Positions 1-12,420 of a DNA stretch of 64,000 nt are shown here, piece after piece. The translations under genes and the position numbers were made by a program. The notes beneath the pieces were generated by a model. That model had not been told where the DNA came from and did no database searches. It worked only from the letters and a program-made list of their open reading frames with translations. Origin of the DNA: Panorpa germanica (lineage: Eukaryota; Arthropoda; Insecta; Mecoptera; Panorpidae). The DNA is taken from contig OY783203.1 in NCBI GenBank assembly GCA_963678705.1, positions 30,052,535 through 30,116,534 on the forward strand, given 5' to 3'. Each line of letters begins with the position of its first letter. Within the stretch, counting starts at the first letter, position 1.

Positions 1-136
1 AACTGACCCTTCCAAAATGACAAAATTCCATATCTAATATCAAAAACAATTAAATAAACATAATAAAATCTCTGTTTTGCGGTAAGTGTTCACAAAATGA
101 CCTCTGTACTGTGACATTAATTCATACAAACTATAA

Positions 137-987
137 CCCAGTAAACAATTTGGTGAAGTGCCCTATTTGGTGAAGTTCGAGTCACTCGTACAATTCTATT
201 CTAACGCTTTACAAGTTCTCTACCTGTCACAGATTTTGTGTTAGTTATTCTTTCTAGTATTCTTTCTTTTTCCAACATCATTCATTAAGTATTTCTGTTT
301 CTTTCCCACATGGATATATTTTTTTTAAGTTCACTTTCATCTCATTTATTCCAAAGTGAGAGAGAAACGAGATGCGGTTAGACAAGTAAAATATATTTTT
401 CACCGTTACACTTGTATACTTGTATAATATTTCGTTCAGTACAGTAGTTTAAAGTATATGCTATCCCTTTTCAACAAATATTTCTTTAATGGTAATAGAC
501 AGACGCTATCTCCCTCAATCCCCGAATATAATGTATATAAACGAAGTTAGCATCTAGCGATGGTAAGACAGAGGATTTAAACCTAACGCAGACCTGCCGA
601 TCGTGGATTTTTGAATCACCAAAACAATGTAAAAAACTAATATAACGAGTATTGTTGAAGATGAATAATATTCATTAAAAAAATCACGATCCGTACTAAA
701 GATTACATCTATTTATTTCTTCAATTAAATATTTATATTTTGCAGACTCTAAAAAGTAGAATTCCATTAAGTTTTTTACCCCTGCTAGTATCAAGTTTAT
801 AACTCCGGACATAAATCATAAACCGACTCCGCTTTTAATTCAGCAGTGAACCGTCGTTGCAATGTCTGTAGCTCATAAAAAGGGCCTTTCCTATGAACGA
901 CTGAATAGAAAACGAACACGTTCCAGACAAAAAATTCATGATATGTAATAGAAATTAAGTAGAATTTACTCCAAAATGTTTACTGGG
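137..987 (+). mobile_element. CCCAGTAAACA-terminal DNA element, copy 1 (851 bp)
   Basis: The left end CCCAGTAAACAATTTGG is mirrored at the right end, whose reverse complement reads CCCAGTAAACATTTTGG, so this is a terminal-inverted-repeat DNA element. The interior has no usable open frame, so it is non-autonomous. The same sequence recurs almost base for base at 41609-42440 and in inverted, interrupted form at 60410-62003. The flanks read ...ATAA before and AAAA after, so a target duplication is not clear here; copy 3 suggests a 3-bp one. I cannot assign a superfamily from the ends. Confidence 0.8.
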
Positions 988-1543
988 AAAAGACACCGGT
1001 GTATGTATAAGTTACATGTCACACCAGCGTGGACGTGTTGTACAACTTCTGTTAACAAACAGACACTCGTAGTTAAGACATTGGTAACTGTAGATTGTCC
1101 TATTTATTAACCCTGTATAAATTATTATTTCATGTTTTCTAAATTAAAGAAAAATACTTTTATATTTAGTGTAACATCAGAAGTGGGATCGAGATTTTAG
1201 ATTTTACATACATATACATATATAATATATATTGTTTATAGTAGGCTGTATTTAATATTATACATATATTATTGCTTTCGTGACTTTTAATATAACTTCA
1301 GGATTTAAGTAACCCTTCCACCGTCTTTTAGCGAAGTATCTACTGTATAGGTGTTATAAATATTTATTTGAAATCACTTAACCCTAAAATACGGTAATCA
1401 GCTACCCTAATTTACATTCTATACTCTACATCTATCAATAAAGCTTTATGAAGAAGCTACACCACCCTCTATCATTTAAACAAATAATTGTTTCTTCTCG
1501 TAAATTTGAAGGATAATATGATGTCTATGTCTCGAATAGTAAC
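988..1543. other. Unassigned A+T-rich interval
   Basis: I see no gene, terminal repeat or duplicated block here. A short TA-rich run lies near 1206-1240. Confidence 0.5.
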
Positions 1544-1920
1544 TAATGCCGGTTTCAACAGAGAGATAGTTTTGAAAACAGTTTCGTTGTCAAAAAACAA
1601 AACAAAATCATATTTTGTTTTATTTTAAAACAGTTTTGTTTTTCGAAAACATTCTGTGTGTCTCATAAAAATTATAAACAACAACTGAAAAGCGCCTATG
1701 TTCACAAAAAAACAAAACTGCGTGTTCAAATCAAGCAGACTAAAAAACAACAATAAATGTGTTTTCCTTTGAGCTTACCGACTCCAGATGGGAATGTGTT
1801 TTGTTTACTAAAACAGATTTTAAAGACAAAAATGTTTTAGAAACTGTGTCTTTGGTATAAACATGTTTGGTGTTCAGAAAAACAAGTTTTTGTTCGTGTT
1901 TTATTGAACTGTCTCTTAGG
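1544..1920. mobile_element. GCCGGTTTCAC-family MITE, right end truncated
   Basis: It starts TAATGCCGGTTTCA followed by a GAGAGATAG block, then alternating T-rich and A-rich tracts and a mirrored half ending GAACTGTCTCTTAGG, where the full family would continue into a complementary CCGGC end. It shares long stretches with the copies at 14520, 16497 and 24585. It has no coding capacity. The left end follows TAA, in line with the TTA/TAA flanks of the other copies. Confidence 0.75.
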
Positions 1921-2731
1921 TATAAGATATGAGTTTGTATGTCTCTCTTCTTCTATGTTGATTGATTTGTCGAGTGGTGTAATCCCTTAAAAAATAAATT
2001 GTAACGTTCAAATATGTGGTAAGTCAGAGTAACCAGAAATATCAGAATTCCGCGATCTGTTATGAAGTCGTGTGCCTGCTGGGCTGTAAGTCTCAGTGGA
2101 CCGGTTAACCGGTTTTCATTGCAGATCCAATATCAACAGTCAGCAGTCAGCAGTCAGCATATTTAACTGACTTACGCAATGTAACATACAAATACTTATG
2201 CATATTCGTAAATGTAAAAAGGAACAAAAAAAACTTTTTAAAATTAATTTAATAAGTTTAAATACATCCGTGTTTTTTTGATTATTATTTGCAACATTAC
2301 TGACTACTGATTATTAAATAATTAAATCACAAAATCACTAACTGTAAACTTAAGTGTTTTAAACGTCTGGCGTATTAGTTGGTTCTCTAATTATATACTA
2401 AATTTGCATTGTGTTTTTTAGGCTCATGGTTCGTTTAGGCACTTGGTAGAGTCCAAAGTCTTTCATTCGCAAAATCATGTTCCGTTCTAATTTTATTCTA
2501 ATTGATTTAAAGCAGTGACGAACTGGAGATTTGTCTTGGTTTGCCCGTAATATTGCATTTAGCGTAAGAAATATGTAAGAGAAGGATAGTGAGAGGTAAT
2601 CCATTGATTGGATATTGATATATCTTGTAATGTAAAACTTAAGTTTAAAAATTTGAAATCGTGCAAAGAATATTTGTAATACATTAACACCATCTCTATG
2701 GCAGGAGCGGAAGTTTTTAAATGACCCTTAT
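1921..2731. other. Unassigned A+T-rich interval
   Basis: No gene or mobile element is recognised. A short minus-strand open frame at 2398-2604 has no family features. Two small symmetric or repeated motifs are listed separately. Confidence 0.5.
2100..2159. repeat. Perfect palindrome followed by 7-bp tandem repeat
   Basis: ACCGGTTAACCGGT (2100-2113) is a perfect 14-bp palindrome. At 2137-2159 the unit CAGTCAG is repeated just over three times. No function is evident. Confidence 0.7.
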
Positions 2732-3104
2732 TCATTTAAGTCCAGCCACACTTGCAACCGCGAAGTGGTACTGATTAAGGTAAGTAAGTAAGTACACAGG
2801 CTCGCTTGGCTCGTATGAACCGCCTTTATCGTAGGAAATGGGTAAGCACCAGTGCGCACGGTCACAGTTTGGATCCGTAAATCCGTTGACATTGCTCTCC
2901 TCATGACATCGGCGAACAGTGTTCGGTTCACCTCCATACTTCCTTTCCCGCACAGGACGAACACACTTCAGTGATATCCATATTAGTTTGAGATGTATCT
3001 CCCCATCACACAAGCAGATGCAATTTCTGTACAATACTTCGCGAGTTTATGGCCAATATAGGCTGGCATCGCAAAACTCTAGGAGTAGAGGGAAATCAAA
3101 TTGA
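2732..3104. other. G+C-richer segment with overlapping open frames, unrecognised
   Basis: Base composition is clearly less A+T-rich than in the flanks, and both strands carry open frames: minus 2732-3034 (100 codons) and plus 2919-3104. The minus frame contains several Cys residues and the stretch NTVRRCHEESNVNGFTDPNC, but I do not recognise a domain. No second copy was noticed in the window. It could be a host exon or UTR, or a fragment of a repeat found elsewhere in the genome; neither can be decided from sequence alone. Confidence 0.3.
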
Positions 3105-4084
3105 GATTTGCTGCACACAGTGTAGTGTATAACTCGTACTCCGTAGTAAATATGAAAGAGAAGGGAAGCGGAAGGCAAGTAATTAAAAAAAAACAAAATT
3201 AAAAGTAAATTGTTAACATTCACGCTTTACACCTGTTAAAAATAAACAGCTTGTACTGCAAAAATGATACAATGCCAATTAAGTTAAGTATTGCTTCATT
3301 TAAACACGCTGTTATTAAATAGTACAAGAGTGTAACAGCAGTACCTATTGCGTTTGCGCAGTCGCAATGCATGTAAACAGTCGGACACGGTCTCGGTGGC
3401 TAATACATTTACAATTGTTTATGTTTATTAATTTTACTACGCATGGCTGCATAGACTACGTTGTTGATATTTATAAACAAAGAGAATGTTAATATGTTGA
3501 TACAAATTTTCTGTCTTTTCCGTAAATTAGCGTAAAGACTGTTTACAGTAAGGATTAAAAAAAGAATAAAACCAGTGACTGTTTTTTATAGAATAAAGAA
3601 AGCTATTCACAATACGTAGTTTGACTTTATTTTGTTATTGTTGAATATTACGCATGCGCAAAATGATCTGTATATTATGTTGTTATTACATCTGAATTAC
3701 TACAAACTAAATGCATTTTACTAAGCGAAAGGTAATTTTCTTTAAAATCAGATTATAAGTATACTTTATAACCCTTTCATAATTAAAAAGAACTTATTCA
3801 AATTTTAGAATCTATAAAAATATCTTATAAGAAATTTTATGATTCCATTAATCTGTAAAAAGGTAGCATTTGTTTCTAAAAGTAGTAAAATAGGTCAAAA
3901 ATGTTGTGTACAGGTAACTTTTATGTTAGATTAAGTATTAATATTAATATTTACACATGTGTCACATAACCTCTACTCTCTCAACTGGTTATAACCTATC
4001 TTGTCACTCATGTAGTGTTACCAGTCTTAGTTGGTTATAACCAGTGTTTACCGAGATGTGTTTTAAGGTGCTGTGCAACCAATC
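3105..4084. other. Unassigned A+T-rich interval
   Basis: No gene is seen. Around 3984-4045 the motif TTGGTTATAACC or a close variant occurs twice in a short space, a small local repeat of unknown meaning. Confidence 0.45.
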
Positions 4085-4240
4085 TTACATATATAAATAA
4101 AACAAGATCCTTTTAGATTATATAGTATTGTTTAAGTAAAATATTACATGAATATAAGGTTAAACGCTTTGTGTTTAGTGGGTAATTATTAAGAAGCTGA
4201 ATTAGTAGAATTGTGGCTTACAAATTCCGAATTTCATTCA
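4085..4240. repeat. Diverged dispersed repeat (partner at 19740-19870)
   Basis: It shares the ordered blocks CTTTTAGATTA, GTAAAATATTACA, GAATRTAAGGT and GGGYWAATTAT with 19740-19870. A weaker echo (TTGTGTTTAGCGGGTAACTA) lies near 15716. No terminal repeats were found, so the element type is unknown. Confidence 0.45.
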
Positions 4241-5953
4241 CAAAGCGAATTCTCTCAACGCCCCTGGCAAGTGCTACCCAGTTAGTTTATTGAGAGGAAA
4301 TTGATTGTGAAGAAATTTATTGTAAAAAGTGAGGGAGGAAGAAAGACAGATGACAGTACGGAAGAGGTAATGCAGAAGACTATGCAATTAATTAATAAGT
4401 ATATTTTTCTGTTAAATATCTTGCTATTAATTATTTACGAACTTACAATTTGCTTCACCGACGACCGTCACTACAGAACTATTATAGTTAACCTAATGTA
4501 AACCTATCTTCAGCCTTAACACGTTTGTTCCAGATGAAACTAGATCAAAATACACCTTGACGGCGACTACAGCTATTTACTAGTGCGCGGCGCTGGTGTT
4601 TGCTGGGTTTGCGGGTGCTGCTTCAGTGTTGTAATAAATAACCAATGCTGAATGCTCACTCCTTTATTACTTGTCATTGAACTGGTGAAACATGTGGTGC
4701 AATTGTCCATGTAAACACAATGCAATACAATGAAATTAGTCAATGCAAATGAACGACAACGTAGCCTTGTACATTGACATTGAATACTGTCAATGAAAAC
4801 TGTTTCATTTTGGTTAACATTGACAACATAGGTGTATAATAAGAACTGTTAGAATTTTGAAATTTAAAAAAGCATGAAGCAAGCTTCAAGGCGCGGCGGC
4901 AATTTGGAACTGCCGCCCTTTTTACCTAATAAACATTTTGGAGTCATAGTTTTATAGATATTTTTAGTTATTTTACATGCATTTGTTCGTTTATTATACA
5001 AAATAATTTCTTAAGTTATTCTTTAAATTCTTTGAATGTATTAAACCTTGCGCTTAGCTTGTAAAAAGAACCTTAAATATTAAACTAAAATAAAGCGTGT
5101 CTGCTACATAAAATTTAAAGATTTTTTTAAATATATTTATTTAACGTCGGCCCATTTCCGATGCTGAGTTGGCAATTTTTATGGGGTCGTGGCCTCGTAT
5201 ATGTGCACTACACTACTGCTTAATAATTGTATGACATTTGTGAGCTTACCCGACCTCAACGCTCTCGCCCTAACGGCCTAATCAGCACTCGTTTAACCTC
5301 CATATTTTCTAATAGTTAAATAGCATCTTTAGTTGGACCATTTTTAGATTAAATATTACTAGGTTCTGTTCAAGAAAAAATGCAAGGTAACATGCATGTT
5401 TTGGATATACCTCTATCTTATATATAATATTCGTAAGAACTTACCAATTAAAGTAATTTAGACTGAAAAGATTGATTAAGAAATATAATAGCTTTAATAT
5501 GTAAACAAATATTCTTTTATTAGTAAATATAGTAAAACGTAGAAAAAAAATATTTTCAAATTCATTTTCTATACTATTATATTATGTACAATAACCTCAT
5601 TACGAAGGCCAGAGATGAGAAATTGCATGATAATTCTATAAGTATAATGTATGCCCCACTGCCCATGGGGTACAATTGCATGAGCTCTTATAATGCCAGC
5701 ATGACATTTACATTAGCAGCAGAATTATTCGTTTTATTTCCGAAAATATTCGAGTCATTATAAAAATAAAATCTTTTCAGAATTGACATCTATGAATTAA
5801 TTTTGAAAATGTTTATTGTGAAAAGTATATAGCGACTATGATAAATTTGCGTAACAGTAAGATTAAAACTCTTACTTTTGAAATATTGCAAACATGATTT
5901 CAGTTTTTCTGTTCTTTTGAAACGAGCCAGTATTACAGGTAGCAAACGCAAGG
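4241..5953. other. Unassigned interval with a small GC hairpin
   Basis: A 66-codon frame (4301-4501) has no recognisable features. GGCGGC at 4895-4900 pairs with GCCGCC at 4912-4917, a small hairpin that stands out in A+T-rich DNA. A G+C-richer patch lies at about 4560-4625. Nothing else is recognised. Confidence 0.4.
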
Positions 5954-5994
5954 ATATATAAAAACCTCACTCAGCTGCGCTGGTTTTTATATAT
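5954..5994. repeat. Hairpin with perfect 13-bp stem
   Basis: ATATATAAAAACC (5954-5966) is exactly complementary to 5982-5994 around a 15-nt G+C-richer loop. It is too short to be typed as a MITE. Confidence 0.65.
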
Positions 5995-7267
5995 GTTTTA
6001 CAGAATTTTTTCAAATAAGCATTGCTCAGCGTCTACATTCAAGCAGCGTGTAAGGTCTTTATTGGAAAATTTGATGCCATCCTAGTTATTTATATTATTT
6101 AATTCATTTTCAAGATTGTCTTGAAATATTGAATAAATAGATTCATAATTACAGCTTTTTTTAATATTCTACATATGATATTAAAAATAAACAATATTTT
6201 CTTGATTAATATAAGAGCCTACGGCCAACTTTAATGGCCTCTGTCATTTCAAAATCTTTAACGACGCAGTTTAATAAATGACTCAAAGTAACACTCTGTT
6301 TCTAATTTAGGTTGATGCGTTTTGAATATTATTTATATTTAAATACAATTGAAAGTAATATATAGAAAACTTGGTCAGAGAAAAGTTACATCTGTTGACG
6401 CCACAGAACAGTAAACAATATGTGAAACGCATTTCATAAATTAATAGAGGAGACACAATGATCAAAAACGTTATAATTGAGCATCGTAAAGATCACATTA
6501 GATAATGAAATTATCCTTTGACCTAAATTTGCCGTTTCTAACGTAAATTAAACTGATTATGCAAGATTATGTATTGTTACATATTAAACTAATGTATTAA
6601 TTAAAAAATTAAGTGTTTTTTAATGACAATGTAACAAAATTATGTTAACCTTCGGTAAATAATAAAACATGCGTTAAATATTTGTATGTCTCGTTTATAA
6701 CACATTTAAATAATAATAGATATCGATATTTGTATAATAAAAATGACTAAATCAGCAAACACTGCCTAATCCTAACACAAACAACGCAAACAATTTTGTC
6801 TATAAGAATTCTTGTCAAACGTGTTGTGTTTCTAAAAGCCCAAACTAAAACTAAACCACTCAACAATAAAAAAAAGTTTGATTCAAAAAAAAAAAATTCA
6901 TTCTTCGAATAACTTTTAAAATTTCTGAGAAGCTAATTTTTAAGAATGACAAAATCATTAAAATATATAGAAGAAATATTTTTATTTTAACAGACTTCAA
7001 TTTATTAACAATCATGGGAATTCGTAGGGGCATTTGCTATTCCTAGATTTTGAACTTAAAATACTTAAATTTGCACTAGATACAGTGAATATGAAGTTAT
7101 TTTTAAGGACTTTATAATATTTTTACAAAGTTAATGTAGTGAGATTGACTAAATTGATTATCACGAAAAAATTAAAAGAGTTAAAATTTTTTTTAAGAAA
7201 GTTACATGACCGAAACGTCCTAAACGGTACGTTTCTAACGAACTACACTGTAAAAAATAGTTTTTTT
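5995..7267. other. Unassigned A+T-rich interval
   Basis: No gene or element is recognised. GAAACGT at 7211-7217 and ACGTTTC just downstream form a short inverted repeat. Confidence 0.45.
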
Positions 7268-7419
7268 TAGTCTACGACTGCACTGCGAAAAAGAAAAGCA
7301 AGGAAATAATAATTATATAAATAATAATTTTCGTGCAACTGATTGCATATGATTCAATGTATTACAGAATTATGGATTTATGTCCGCGTTATTCTTTTTC
7401 ACAGTGCAGTATTAGCCTA
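7268..7419. mobile_element. Short MITE with ACTGCACTG ends
   Basis: The left end, TAGTCTACGACTGCACTGCG then AAAAAG, is mirrored at the right end (TTCTTTTTCACAGTGCAGT then ATTAGCCTA). The right half reappears at 42466-42546. Length is about 152 bp and there is no coding capacity. The TA at each outer edge would suit a TA-targeting element, but no superfamily can be assigned. Confidence 0.6.
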
Positions 7420-8339
7420 AGAAAGAGGCATCTAAATCATTTTATCGACCAATTTCTTTTACAGTGTATTAAGATAGGCGTTAAACAGGTCTGCATTGGT
7501 GGCATTGGCATTTGGAGGCAAGGCGTATACACTGACATACAAGGTCTTTAGTATTATCCGTATGTTTTCGTTATACAAATGTACTACCAATGCGTTTAGT
7601 GCGGACTTGTGAATGCTTACCTTTACACAAGAAAGAAGTTCGTTTCGAGTTTAAGAAATACGGTACTAGTTGTATAGCACATAGCTAGAGAGTATGTAAG
7701 AAAAAGTTGTATAAGGAACTTAACTTTAGAAAATGCATTTAATTTATAAATAATTATATATTGCAATTAGTTATTTACGAACACGCAAATTTAATAAAAC
7801 TACGGCTAGAATAACTAGAAAAACCAGTTCTTTTAAATTATGGTAATATTGTTTGTTATCATTTGGACAAATAACACTAATTTTTTATATACTACAAAAA
7901 AATAATAATGCAAATATCATATATTTTCCACTCACAATTCATTTTTATAAATTAATAATTTATTACGTCTTCGTTGGAATTTTTTTGTTTTATTTTTATT
8001 TTAAACCGGAACCTTTTAACATAATGTCTTACACATGCCACTTTCAGAGATGATTAACTTTTAAATGTCAATCTGTTTCATTAAATGATGATGCAGGAGT
8101 ATTGTGCATTTAAGTACAGAAATTAAGACATACAATTATTTGCAGCACGTAACATTATTAGCCGAATTATTATACGAATTAAAATAGTTAATTTTTAATT
8201 ATATAATTATCCTGAAAATTTCAAATCGATTAAACGTTTCATATTTGAGATAAATGCAAATATGTTTGATATCTAGCCGGATCAATTATTTATTTATAAG
8301 TACAAGTGACCATTACGTGGTTCGAAAAAAATATAGCTG
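7420..8339. other. Unassigned A+T-rich interval
   Basis: Short frames (7333-7551 and 7853-8053) are chance-like and show no domain. No repeats were noticed. Confidence 0.45.
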
Positions 8340-8738
8340 AGAATGATTCCGACTGATTCCAAACTAGTCGCGGAACGAAGTTTCCAACGAAAACGAAAAA
8401 CGAGCCATGTTGAGCCGTGTTTCGTGACTCTATAGAATTTTTAACAATAGCATAATAGGGGATTTTATTGTGTCGTATTGTGAGGTATTTGTAAGTTTCT
8501 ATGTATTTAAATATCTTTGAAAAGTATTTGTGCATATTTGTGCTCATGATGTCACCATCAAAAGCATGCAACGTAATTGCCCTGCGACCTAGAAACACAG
8601 TCGCTCAAAACCAATTTCAAATCAGTTTAGTTTCATTTGAGCTTGTGCGTTCTCTCACTCACAACACAGTTCCATTCTCATTCGGTTCGTGCAGACCCGG
8701 GGCTCGCGTTTGCAATCAGTTGACCCATGTGCTGTGAG
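8340..8738. mobile_element. GGCCGTC-family PIF-like MITE, decayed copy
   Basis: This interval matches the full-length element at 17979-18411 along its whole length, including the shared blocks GAAAACGAAAAACGAGCCAT, GATGTCACCATCAAAAGCAT and the end region TTGCAATCAGTTGACCCATG. The outermost bases of both inverted repeats are worn away. The open frames on both strands here are by-products of the repeat, not genes. Confidence 0.75.
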
Positions 8739-9169
8739 AGCAAGTGTGCAGTACACTCTTGCGTCTAGTCTCTCGTTTCCTTTGACTTGTGTCAAAATAT
8801 CACTGACGAACCGAGGCAAGCCAACGCGAGGCAAAAACTACTGCACACAATCGATCTCGCCTGTCTCGGCGAGAGTGAACTGCTGGCATAAACGGTATAT
8901 TGCACATTGATATAGTATACTCGTATATGTATCACGGTTTGCTTGTACAGTCTTCGACAAAAGTTTTTGAATAGCTGGCTATAAAGTGTTCGTCTAAATA
9001 TTGGATGACGACAATGTCCTTATGTATGACTAAGGGCCACGTAACGCTAGTGGGGGAAGGGGACAATAGGTACAGTTTTAATATCGGGGTGGCGTAATGT
9101 GGGAGATGGATGTCATATTCAGATATTACGTAAAGTCTCATCTGTCTGTTTTTTAGTAACTTTTACATC
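8739..9169. other. Unassigned interval with a perfect 7-bp-stem hairpin
   Basis: G+C is locally raised at 8739-8890. TCTCGCC (8855-8861) pairs with GGCGAGA (8868-8874). The stretch 9030-9140 resembles the ACGTAAT-containing repeat ends seen near 44340 and 52484, but only loosely. No gene is seen. Confidence 0.4.
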
Positions 9170-9338
9170 ATATCACTCAATTAGTTCGTAGTATGACACA
9201 GAGATGGCGCCACTGTAGACAAATCCATACGATTTTACCAACGTACCATAAATAGTACCAACCTTCAAACGACACGTGTAGAAATTTCATGATATTCTGA
9301 CGTTTTATTTATGAGTTACAGTAGTTTTTTTTATTATA
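9170..9338 (+). mobile_element. 5' end of a mariner-type element, truncated
   Basis: The interval opens TATCACTCAATTAGTTCGTA and continues with ATGGCGCCAC and AAATTTCATGATATTCTG. The same order of blocks occurs in the leader of the mariner at 45391 and in the arms of the mariner MITE at 17582. The transposase region is missing: the sequence runs straight into a minus-strand LINE tail, which suggests that the LINE landed inside an older mariner copy. Confidence 0.6.
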
Positions 9339-9660
9339 TTAATTAATTGTGTGCCTTTCGGCTTTACAATCTACAGTATTATATTTCCTAATGCAATTCA
9401 TTATTATATTCAAACTTACAACTACACTTAAAGAATTCTAGACTTTTATTACTCCCAGAAGTACTTTTTGCTTGTTCTTCGTTCTCATCGTTTCCTCACC
9501 TCTTGTCTTCTTTGTCTCCTCTCGACAAACTCTCTATTATATTTTCACTATACTTCTTCCCTTCTGTCTTCATTTTCACTTCTCCCGCCCTTTACGTCTA
9601 TCACTCTATTTTTTTTGTCCGACCATTAAGTTGATACTAGGAAAAATATTCCCTCCACAG
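9339..9660 (-). mobile_element. LINE 3'-end fragment with shared terminal motif
   Basis: On the minus strand the motif TAGATTGTAAAGCCGAAAGG (here 9354-9373), followed by an AT-rich tail, is the same 3' terminus seen at 39177 and 53208. Upstream of it on the minus strand lies a purine-rich stretch typical of the Lys/Glu/Arg-rich C-terminal coding end of this LINE. A plus-strand open frame at 9472-9663 is only the antisense of this tract. The copy is heavily 5'-truncated and encodes nothing functional. Confidence 0.6.
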
Positions 9661-10638
9661 TAGTAGAGTTACAGTAGTTCAAGAAATTGGAGATTATTTC
9701 AATAATTCAGAACATGCGTTTTAAAATCATTTAAATCTAACCACATTTCGTACCGGGAAATGGGGCTGCCAAAAGCTTTGGGCACTGATAATACATCAGA
9801 AAGGTCTACTTATCTAACACTCTGGCCAATTCATCACAGAACTGTTTCCTCAAACAACATTTTTCTGTTCAGCGTTTATTTCTAAAATCAAACTTTATTC
9901 TATACAGTTTTAGTTTTTGGAAAAAATGGTTCAAAAAACCGATTTTAGGTTTTTAAAATACTTATGCTGCTTAAGTGAACTAGGAGTCGCTAAGAAGCTG
10001 ATTCGGTTAAGTTCAAAAAACAAAAATTGGTAAAATTAAAGTTTTTTAATACATTGGAGGACATTATCGTATCTAGAAGCTATAAAAAAGGAGAAAAAAT
10101 TTACAAAAATCAGAAAATATATATAATCGGTCTATATTTTAAATATTTGAAACATAAACTTGCCGGAAATGAAAATGTATTGCGTCTACTTAGTATGAAT
10201 TACAATATTATGCATTAGAAATATGATTAAGCAAAAATATAACCTAAATATTATGTTATATAGACATTAGACATGGTTACGTTATATAAATTTCTTATTT
10301 ATATTTAATAGTTTAATATAATATTTACGCTTTGTATTTTGTGAGAAGGAAGAGGAAGAGGGGAGGGTGTAACACACAAGGTTTTATGTTAAATTAATAA
10401 TACATGGTAATAATAATAATAAACCGTGATAAATAATAAAACGTTTTTATAATCTATTGTTTTCTTTGTAAATTTTAACAATAAACAAAGTAATATTTTA
10501 ATTATTAGTAAACGGCAAGCAACGTAAATCATGTTTGGCAGGTGCATAACACAATAATGTAGGAGCTATATCATATTGTATAGCAGTGCTATCGGTGCAT
10601 TATCGTACTTTGTTTTCTTGCAAGTTACAACTCTTGAG
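9661..10638. other. Unassigned A+T-rich interval
   Basis: A 63-codon frame at 10027-10218 has no recognisable motif. A purine run lies at about 10343-10368. Nothing else is recognised. Confidence 0.45.
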
Positions 10639-10765
10639 TAAGGCCCTTAGCACACGACGCGACTGGTTGCAAACCTTAGCCCGAATCTGCTCGAAGCGAA
10701 TGTGATTACAACTGTGTTGTTAGTGAGAGAATGAACGTGTATGCGAGTGAGATATGGATGTTAGT
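10639..10765. mobile_element. GGCCGTC-family PIF-like MITE, end fragment
   Basis: After TAAGGCC, the blocks TTGCAAAC, CCCGAATCTGC, ACAACTGTGTTGTTAGTGAG and CGTGTATGCGAGTGAGA follow in the order of the reverse complement of the right part of 17979-18411. Only about 125 bp remain, so this is a third and oldest-looking copy of the family. Confidence 0.6.
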
Positions 10766-12285
10766 AATGTGAGATTAATGTTAGTAAACATTGATAAAAC
10801 TTACAACAGCAGTATTTACTCGTTATACTTATATAATAAGTACTAGTAGTATAATTATTACTTATTTATGTGATAAGATGACATCAATGAAGACCTCGTA
10901 GACTGTTATGTATGGTACAGACTGTTGCAACATCCAACATTTATATATTTTCATTCATAAGTTGACATTATTTAGACATGAGTGTACTAAATGTGTTGTA
11001 CTTTTAACGACATAAACATTCGACACTAATAAAACCTTTACTTATGCTATTTTTTAAAATTATAGGTAGTATTTTTATAAAACAAAATATTTCAATCCTA
11101 AATCGTAACATCTAAAGAAATTATGATTTTGAATATGATCTCGAACAAAAGGGCCGCCGTTAACGTTTTTTTTAGTTGGGTTTAGTAAATAAATAAAAAT
11201 AATTGAAATTGGTGTTTAAATGGAGAAATGAAATAGACCCTTGTTGCACTGTGTTTGACCATTGTATATTTAAAACATGATACTTAGCGCCATATTTTAT
11301 AACTTTTTCCTTGAAGTCATGCGTCTTGAATTGAACCGATGTGATATTCATTTGTTTGTAAATATTGGCAAATAAAAGCATGACCTTATTTGACAATTTT
11401 ATTTGTTTTTTATTTGGAGATAAACTCACTAAATTACGCTGGCAACCTGTTGAACACCCGTCATGTAATTACCATGTATTTCGTGCACTGAAGAAAGTAA
11501 TAGATTTCAAAACGACACTGCGGAAGAAAAGCTTCCTATTCGATAGAGAAAATGTATATCTGTTAAAAAAAAGTATATAGAAAAATAATGCCATTATCCA
11601 TTTGTATTAAAATATTCCTGTTTATTTTATATTTGACTGGCGCTCGTATACAATTTGAATCGCCACTGCTTGTTCTTACTTAATTTCTGGTCTCTGAAAC
11701 TAATCTCTGTTATAAATACATAATTAGAGTTACTTTAAGGTGTCAATTACTTCCTTAGTCTGCGAAACCTTGACAACACCTCTCAAAATACCCTAGTCCC
11801 TAGTTATAATCTAAACAAACTAATAGGTGAAATCTGATAAGCGGTTACATGCGTTAATCATCTTTTAATTTAATTAGGGCGAGCACATTCTATTGTTAAG
11901 GAAGTTCCTTTTTTTATATAATACACCGTACGCCATTATTTTCCATTACCAGATTCTCGGTATGCATTTAAATGTATAAAAAATACTTCTAACAATGTCA
12001 GTAGTGTGGAAGACGTCGATTTCGCGTCACCATAGCAGACACGCGTACCTTAAGCAGTAAGTTGCAGTACGATTCGATGTGCTAACAAAATAATTGATAC
12101 ATAAATCGTACCTGCATGACGTAATTAAAAATTTATTGAGAAATTTAATATCTGGTGAAATGACATTCAGTGGTACAGAGAATAATATTTCTGTTAATTT
12201 TATTAATAACATATTGATCATGCATGTAATACATGCAACGCAATATATTTGTTGCCGAAAATAAAATAAATAAGTAATAACAATG
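10766..12285. other. Unassigned A+T-rich interval
   Basis: Overlapping short frames on opposite strands at 11172-11580 show no domain. No repeats are recognised. Confidence 0.45.
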
Positions 12286-12420
12286 CAGTGGCGGAGCGAT
12301 GTTATTCCAGGGCACGTATGCGCAGGGCACTCCGTGTGGCTGTGGGGACTATTGGACAAGTAAACTAAGAATAGGTTCATAATATCAACAATACGGGGTT
12401 GTACATCAGGGATGAGCATT
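12286..12420. mobile_element. Possible single hAT-like end (CAGTGGCGGAGC)
   Basis: CAGTGGCGGAGCGATG at 12286 resembles hAT-type termini of the CAGTGGCG... kind and is followed by a locally G+C-richer stretch. I found no matching opposite end and no 8-bp duplication, so this may be a truncated copy or chance. Minus-strand open frames across it are not recognisable as transposase. Confidence 0.25.
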
